Source: Prevotella sp. (lineage in GTDB: Bacteria > Bacteroidota > Bacteroidia > Bacteroidales > Bacteroidaceae). From it: 64,000 bases of DNA. The stretch spans positions 101,886 through 165,885 of the forward strand of contig JAFZVV010000003.1 of the NCBI GenBank assembly GCA_017617615.1. The letters run 5' to 3'. This document shows positions 59,928 through 64,000 of the stretch, piece after piece. Positions within the stretch are counted from its first letter, which is position 1, and every line of letters starts with the position of its first letter. The notes under the pieces are model-generated. The model did no database searches. It was not told the DNA's origin and worked only from the letters and a program-made list of their open reading frames with translations. The position numbers and the translations under genes were made by a program.

Positions 59928-60770
59928 ATGGCAACAACAACAAAACCCGCTGGCGCTGCAAAGCCGGCAAAGAAAAGTACTGGTTTCACAGGAGTGAGAG
60001 GCGCATTCTGGATTATCATCGCCTGCGCGATTTTCGCTTTCTTGTTCTTCTTCTTGTGGTTTGGTCACGCCTCGCACTTTGAGGGTGGTACCGCCGAAGG
60101 TGAAGCAAAGGATGTTTGGGGTCTGATTTTCAAGGGCGGTGTCATCGTGCCTGTGATCCATACCCTGTTGCTCACTGTGCTCGCCATGTCGATCGAGCGC
60201 TGGCTGGCCCTGAAGACCGCATTCGGAAAAGGCTCGCTGCCTAAGTTCGTGACCAACATCAAGGCTGCCCTCAACGCCAACGACTTCAACAAGGCTCAGC
60301 AGCTCTGCAACCAGCAGAAAGGTTCCGTGGCCAACGTGCTCTCCGCTTCGCTGAACGCTTACAAAGAGATGGAGCAGACTCCCGGCATCAAGAAGGCCCA
60401 GAAAGTAGCCAAGATTGCCCAGGCTCACGAGGAAGCCACCCAGCTTGAGATGCCTACCCTCACGATGAACCTCCCGATCATCGCTACCATCGTTACCCTC
60501 GGTACACTTACCGGACTTCTCGGAACTGTGGTCGGTATGATCAAGTCGTTCTCCGCCATGGGTAAAGGTGGTGCCGCCGACTCCGGCCAGCTGGCACAAG
60601 GTATCTCCGAGGCCCTTATCAACACCGCCTTCGGTATTGCCACATCATGGGTTGCCGTTGTATCCTACAACTACTTCACCAACAAGGTGGACAAGTTGAC
60701 TTACGCACTCGACGAAGTTGGATATTCAATCGCACAGACCTACGAAGCCAACCACGCAGACGAAGCTTAA
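59928..60770 (+). CDS. exbB: MotA/TolQ/ExbB proton-channel protein
   Basis: 280 aa. Long Ala/Lys-rich N-terminus, helix 1 (GAFWIIIACAIFAFLFFFLW, about 25-46), helix 2 (VIVPVIHTLLLTVLAMSIER), cytoplasmic loop with helical NFNKAQQLCNQQKGSVANVL-like segment, then helix 3 (MNLPIIATIVTLGTLTGLLG TVVGMI) and helix 4 (ALINTAFGIATSWVAVVSYN). The TLGTLTGLLGTVVGMI and AFGIATSWVAV blocks are diagnostic. Forms the inner-membrane pentamer that, with ExbD, powers TonB. First gene of exbB-exbD-exbD-tonB-pstS-like. Confidence 0.94.
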   Translation: MATTTKPAGAAKPAKKSTGFTGVRGAFWIIIACAIFAFLFFFLWFGHASHFEGGTAEGEAKDVWGLIFKGGVIVPVIHTLLLTVLAMSIERWLALKTAFGKGSLPKFVTNIKAALNANDFNKAQQLCNQQKGSVANVLSASLNAYKEMEQTPGIKKAQKVAKIAQAHEEATQLEMPTLTMNLPIIATIVTLGTLTGLLGTVVGMIKSFSAMGKGGAADSGQLAQGISEALINTAFGIATSWVAVVSYNYFTNKVDKLTYALDEVGYSIAQTYEANHADEA

Positions 60771-60801
60771 TTTTTGCTAACCCTTTAAAAACTTATCAGC
60801 T

Positions 60802-61488
60802 ATGGGTAAAGTAAAAATTAAGAAAAGTGATATCTGGATCGACATGACACCTATGTCGGACGTGATGACCCTGCTGTTGACCTTCTTCATGCTCACCTCT
60901 ACGTTCATCAAGAACGAGCCTGTGAGAGTCAACGTGCCGGGAACCGTCAGTGAGACGAAGGTGCCTGAGACCAATACACTTTCGATAACCGTCAGTCCGG
61001 AGAAAGTCAACGGCGAAGCCACCGGCAATGGATTGGTATTCCTCGGAATGTCGAATGCCGCCCAGCTTGGCCAGATGCTTGACGACATGCTCCCCGGCAC
61101 GGACGCCTTACAGAAGAACGTGTTTGAGAGCGAGGCACAGTTTGGTGTGCCCCTCAGTTCCATGAAGACCTACCTGAGTCTGGACCAGGCCCAGCGTTCA
61201 GAAATCCTCCAGGGCAACAACCCGAAGGTGAAGGCAGGTATCCCCCTCGACAGCATCGACGGCGGCATGAGCGAGTTCCAGCAATGGGTAACGGCAGCCC
61301 TGGTTGCCAACACCGACGTGCAGCTTGTCATCAAATCCGACAAAGACACTCCTTACAAGACCATCAAGAAAGTCATGAGCGAGCTTCAGGACATGGGTGA
61401 GAGCCACTACTACATGGCTACCCAGCTCGATGGCGGCAAGGTACTGTCTGCAAGATCTTACATTGAGAATATGGGAGGCGAAAAATAA
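60802..61488 (+). CDS. exbD: ExbD/TolR family protein, first copy
   Basis: 228 aa. N-terminal cytoplasmic KKSDIWIDMTPMSDVMTLLL with the proton-carrying Asp in PMSD, one membrane helix (VMTLLLTFFMLTSTFI), and a periplasmic domain of 180 residues, larger than E. coli ExbD (141 aa). It includes VNVPGTVSETKVPETNTLSI, a DUF-like middle, and the family end YKTIKKVMSELQDMGES-YY. 31 bases after exbB. Its stop overlaps the start of the next exbD by one base. Confidence 0.93.
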   Translation: MGKVKIKKSDIWIDMTPMSDVMTLLLTFFMLTSTFIKNEPVRVNVPGTVSETKVPETNTLSITVSPEKVNGEATGNGLVFLGMSNAAQLGQMLDDMLPGTDALQKNVFESEAQFGVPLSSMKTYLSLDQAQRSEILQGNNPKVKAGIPLDSIDGGMSEFQQWVTAALVANTDVQLVIKSDKDTPYKTIKKVMSELQDMGESHYYMATQLDGGKVLSARSYIENMGGEK

Positions 61489-62141
61489 TGGCAAAGAAAA
61501 AAGAAAGCAAACAGAAGAAAATCAATGTCCGCGTCGACTTCACCCCGATGGTGGATATGCTTATGCTTCTTATCACCTTCTTCATGCTCTGTACGACCCT
61601 CAGCAAACCGAGCAGCATGGAGCTGTTCATGCCGAGTAACGACAAGAACATCCAGGAACAGAATAAGAACGAGGCCAAGGCTTCCCAGACCATTACGTTG
61701 TATGTGGCTGCCGACAACAAGCTCTACTACGGCAAAGGTATTCCCGAGTACAACAATCCCGACTGGATTCAGGAGACCACCTGGACCGACAAGGGCATTC
61801 GTGACGTGCTGAGATACCACGCTGTGGAGAACGGCCAGAAGCCGGTGAACCGCATTATCCTTGCCATGGAGAAACTGGAGCAGGACAAGAAGAATCATCC
61901 TGAGAAATATCCTATCGACTCCATTTTCCAGAAGAAGAAGTCAGAGATTATGCGCGGTGAAATCGACGGTGAGAAAGTTCCTACGCTGACCATCGTCATC
62001 AAGCCCACCGACAACTCGACCTATCAGGATATGATCAACGCTCTCAACGAGATGCAGATTCTGAGTATTGGTACTTACGTCATCGACAAGATCAACCCCG
62101 ACGATGAGAAGTTACTCACCTCGAAAGGCGTGAAGATGTGA
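61488..62141 (+). CDS. exbD: ExbD/TolR family protein, second copy
   Basis: 217 aa. KINVRVDFTPMVDMLMLLIT carries the conserved Asp (PMVD) at the start of the single helix (LMLLITFFMLCTTL). Periplasmic part has an insert (SKPSSMELFMPSNDKNIQEQ; LYVAADNKLYYGKGIPEYNN) and closes with TIVIKPTDNSTYQDMINALN and QILSIGTYVIDKI. Paired unequal ExbDs next to one ExbB are usual in Bacteroidota. Begins at the last base of the first exbD stop, so translation is coupled. Confidence 0.93.
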   Translation: MAKKKESKQKKINVRVDFTPMVDMLMLLITFFMLCTTLSKPSSMELFMPSNDKNIQEQNKNEAKASQTITLYVAADNKLYYGKGIPEYNNPDWIQETTWTDKGIRDVLRYHAVENGQKPVNRIILAMEKLEQDKKNHPEKYPIDSIFQKKKSEIMRGEIDGEKVPTLTIVIKPTDNSTYQDMINALNEMQILSIGTYVIDKINPDDEKLLTSKGVKM

Positions 62142-62178
62142 ACGATGTGGAATTAACCTTTTAAAAAGTAAAGCAAAA

Positions 62179-63039
62179 ATGGCAAAAATTGATCTATTCG
62201 ATCCGAAATGGATTGAGATGGTATTCGCTGGCAAGAACCAGGAATACGGAGCCTATCAGCTTCGCAAGGGTACGTCGCGCCGTAACATCGTGTCACTGCT
62301 TATCCTTACGGCTGCCGTGTTCCTGATTGGCGGCTACCTCGCATGGAAGGTCATCGAGGAAGAGCGTGCCAAAGAACTGGCAGCGTACAATGCCCAGTTG
62401 GAGCTCTCGAAATTGGAAGAAGCCGCTAAGAAAGAGCGGAAACAAGAAGAACAAAAACCACCACCACCACCACAGGAGATGAAAGTTCCCGAGGAGCGTG
62501 CAACCCAACAGTTCACCGCCCCTGAGATCAAGAAGGACGAGTTGGTGAAGGAAGAGAACATGGTGAAGCAGATGCAAGACCTCGACAAGGACGTCGCCGT
62601 GGGTGCAAAAGACCAAGAAGGTACCAACGAGCGTATCGTTCCTCCGACGGCCGTAGAGGCTCCTCCTCCTCCCCCACCACCAGCTCCAGAACCTGTGCAG
62701 GAGGTGAAGCAAGAGGTCACCCAGAAGATCTTCGACGTTGTGGAACAGCAGCCGTCGTTCCCTGGTGGCCAGAGTGCTCTTCTCTCATGGCTTAGCAGCA
62801 ACATCCACTATCCTCCAGTAGCCGAGGAGAACGGCATCCAGGGTAAGGTTGTGGTATCGTTCGTGGTAGAGCCCGACGGTAGCATCAGCAACGTAGCCGT
62901 GGTGCGTGGCGTAGACCAGTCGCTCGACAAGGAAGCCGTGCGTGTGGTGAAGTCGATGCCGAGGTGGAATCCTGGTAAGCAGAACGGTCAGGCAGTGCGT
63001 GTGAAGTACAATCTTCCTGTAACATTCAAGCTTCAGTAA
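62179..63039 (+). CDS. tonB: Energy transducer TonB
   Basis: 286 aa. Bacteroidota TonB start: LFDPKWIEMVFAGKNQEYGA with the GAYQLR motif, membrane helix (about 38-56: IVSLLILTAAVFLIGGYLAW), Glu/Lys coiled region, Pro-rich spacer (KPPPPPQEMKVPEE and EAPPPPPPPAPEPVQEV), and TonB-C domain from about 185 (QPSFPGGQSALLSWLSSNIH; GKVVVSFVVEPDGSIS; EAVRVVKSMPRWNPG). This is the true transducer in the window and contrasts with the three lipobox TonB-C proteins at 2.3-4.2 kb. 37 bases after the second exbD. Confidence 0.95.
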   Translation: MAKIDLFDPKWIEMVFAGKNQEYGAYQLRKGTSRRNIVSLLILTAAVFLIGGYLAWKVIEEERAKELAAYNAQLELSKLEEAAKKERKQEEQKPPPPPQEMKVPEERATQQFTAPEIKKDELVKEENMVKQMQDLDKDVAVGAKDQEGTNERIVPPTAVEAPPPPPPPAPEPVQEVKQEVTQKIFDVVEQQPSFPGGQSALLSWLSSNIHYPPVAEENGIQGKVVVSFVVEPDGSISNVAVVRGVDQSLDKEAVRVVKSMPRWNPGKQNGQAVRVKYNLPVTFKLQ

Positions 63040-63046
63040 AGCAACA

Positions 63047-64000
63047 ATGAAAAGAACTTTTTTCTATACATTCCTTGTATTATTGACACTGTCGGCGGTT
63101 CTCTCGTCATGCGGTGGAGATAAGAAAAAGAATCATAGAACTGATACAACTACGTCAGGGGCGATGCAATTCGCCTCTGACGAAAGTTTTAGTCCTATCG
63201 TGGAAGAGGAGCGCAAGCAATTTGTATTCCTCTACCCAGAAGCCCATCTTACACCCATCTACACCGACGACATCGACGGTTTCACCAAGCTCATGGCAGG
63301 CGAGATACCCCTTTACTTCTCGTCGCGCGACCTGAAGGAAGGCGAGCGCAACCATATAGAGACGAAACTCGACATCAAGCCGCGTGTATATCGGATAGGA
63401 TATGATGGCATTACGTTTATCGTGAACCGAGCCAACAAGGACACTTGCATCTCGGTGAAAGACGTGAAACGCATCCTCAGTGGTGAGGCCACCAACTGGA
63501 ACCAGGTCGTGAAAGGTTCCACGCGTGGCAAGATTGAAGTTGTGTTCGACAATGCCCGTTCGGCGACGCTCCACTATTGTGTGGACTCCATCCTCGACGG
63601 CAAGCCCATCAACAGCGAGAACATCGTTGCAGCCAAGACGAGCGAAGGCGTAATTGAGTATGTCGAAAACAACCCCAATGCCATTGGTGTGATTGGTTCG
63701 AATTGGGTGATGGACCACCGCGACCCCACTCACACCACCTTCAACATGAATGTCCAAGTGATGTCTGTCTCGATAAGAGACGAAGCTACACCAGCCAACT
63801 CCTGGAAGCCCTACCAGTTCTACCTGCTCGACGGCACCTATCCCTTTGTGCGCACCCTTTATGCCATCCTCGTGGATCCCGGGTTCCGTCTGCCTCGTGG
63901 TTTCACTGAGTATGTGGCAGGTCCTGAGGGTCAGACCATTATCCTCCGTTCGGGCCTTCTGCCCTACAGAGGTGACCTGGAGCTGAAAAAAGTAGACATA
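63047..64000 (+). CDS. PstS-like periplasmic-binding lipoprotein (3' end beyond window)
   Basis: 318 codons open to the right edge from ATG 63047. Lipobox VLSSC (Cys22). PBP-like (phosphate-binding PstS superfamily) fold: YTDDIDGFTKLMAGEIPLYF, SSRDLKEGE, GYDGITFIVNRANKDTCISV, DVKRILSGEATNWNQV, NARSATLHYCVDSIL, IEYVENNPNAIGVIGSNWV, ending near GFTEYVAGPEGQTIILRSGL. The GITFIVN/W-N/GP-x-G-Q order is that of PstS-type proteins, but residues that hold phosphate are not clearly kept. Located right after tonB, 7 bases away, not with pst transport genes, so a role in the Ton system or cell-envelope sensing is as likely as phosphate binding. Confidence 0.85.
   Translation, partial: MKRTFFYTFLVLLTLSAVLSSCGGDKKKNHRTDTTTSGAMQFASDESFSPIVEEERKQFVFLYPEAHLTPIYTDDIDGFTKLMAGEIPLYFSSRDLKEGERNHIETKLDIKPRVYRIGYDGITFIVNRANKDTCISVKDVKRILSGEATNWNQVVKGSTRGKIEVVFDNARSATLHYCVDSILDGKPINSENIVAAKTSEGVIEYVENNPNAIGVIGSNWVMDHRDPTHTTFNMNVQVMSVSIRDEATPANSWKPYQFYLLDGTYPFVRTLYAILVDPGFRLPRGFTEYVAGPEGQTIILRSGLLPYRGDLELKKVDI

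Overview
The window comes from a Bacteroidales chromosome, most likely Prevotellaceae (Prevotella in the broad sense). Support: a RagA/RagB (SusC/SusD) pair, Bacteroidota promoters (TTTG, 19-21 bp, TAnnTTTG) in front of many genes, gldH, an LptE of the Bacteroidota type, an ExbB-ExbD-ExbD-TonB operon, a BspA-like leucine-rich-repeat protein, and secreted proteins ending in a short type IX secretion (T9SS)-like tail. Most genes prefer G/C in the third codon position. There is no rRNA, CRISPR array, transposase or phage gene.

Layout. 0-2.1 kb: a two-domain glycosyltransferase running off the left edge and a PepSY-like exported protein. 2.3-4.2 kb: three tandem TonB-C-terminal-domain proteins, two with an N-terminal four-cysteine module ahead of a lipobox. 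4.35-9.5 kb: rlmN, a PdxA homologue lacking key active-site residues, then a compact operon of a sigma-54 activator, lptE, a TPR-like protein and secG. 9.6-12 kb: tRNA-His, M13 peptidase, tRNA-Lys. 12.1-18.5 kb: tdk and an AI-2E-type permease, rsmI and a coiled-coil lipoprotein, and a large DUF2207-type membrane protein that looks like two fused paralogues. 19-28.6 kb: a five-gene operon of RagA, RagB, a surface zinc metallopeptidase, a DUF4302 lipoprotein and an unknown secreted protein. 28.7-32.8 kb: two divergent M6-type secreted metallopeptidases. 32.9-38.7 kb: a sugar porter, then metF-holB-PSP1-gldH. 38.8-45.2 kb, minus strand: purH (cyclohydrolase domain only)-mreB-mreC-mreD-mrdA-rodA. 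45.4-49.3 kb: purN, two lipoproteins, a DUF3857/transglutaminase-fold protein. 49.3-54.2 kb: an AT-richer patch with a trkA remnant, an Omp28/thioredoxin-like secreted protein and an LRR protein. 54.2-59.7 kb: tRNA-Met, a tandem promoter-bearing repeat, a START-like protein, lptF/G, ribBA, an aminotransferase. 59.8-64 kb: exbB-exbD-exbD-tonB and a PstS-like lipoprotein running off the right edge.

How the parts fit. The TonB/Exb operon at the right end would energise outer-membrane importers such as the RagA homologue. RagAB, the surface metallopeptidase and the two secreted M6 proteases next door make a plausible protein-degradation and peptide-uptake locus. The mre/mrd genes are the elongasome. 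lptE and lptF/G supply parts of LPS export.

The most unusual points are: the tandem Cys4-lipobox-TonB-C proteins; the PdxA homologue in which two of three metal-ligand histidines and a substrate loop are replaced; a family of intergenic repeats that each end in a complete promoter at the start of a plus-strand gene (three loci); the fused DUF2207-type protein; and several genes whose promoter lies so close to the start codon that the mRNA would be almost leaderless.
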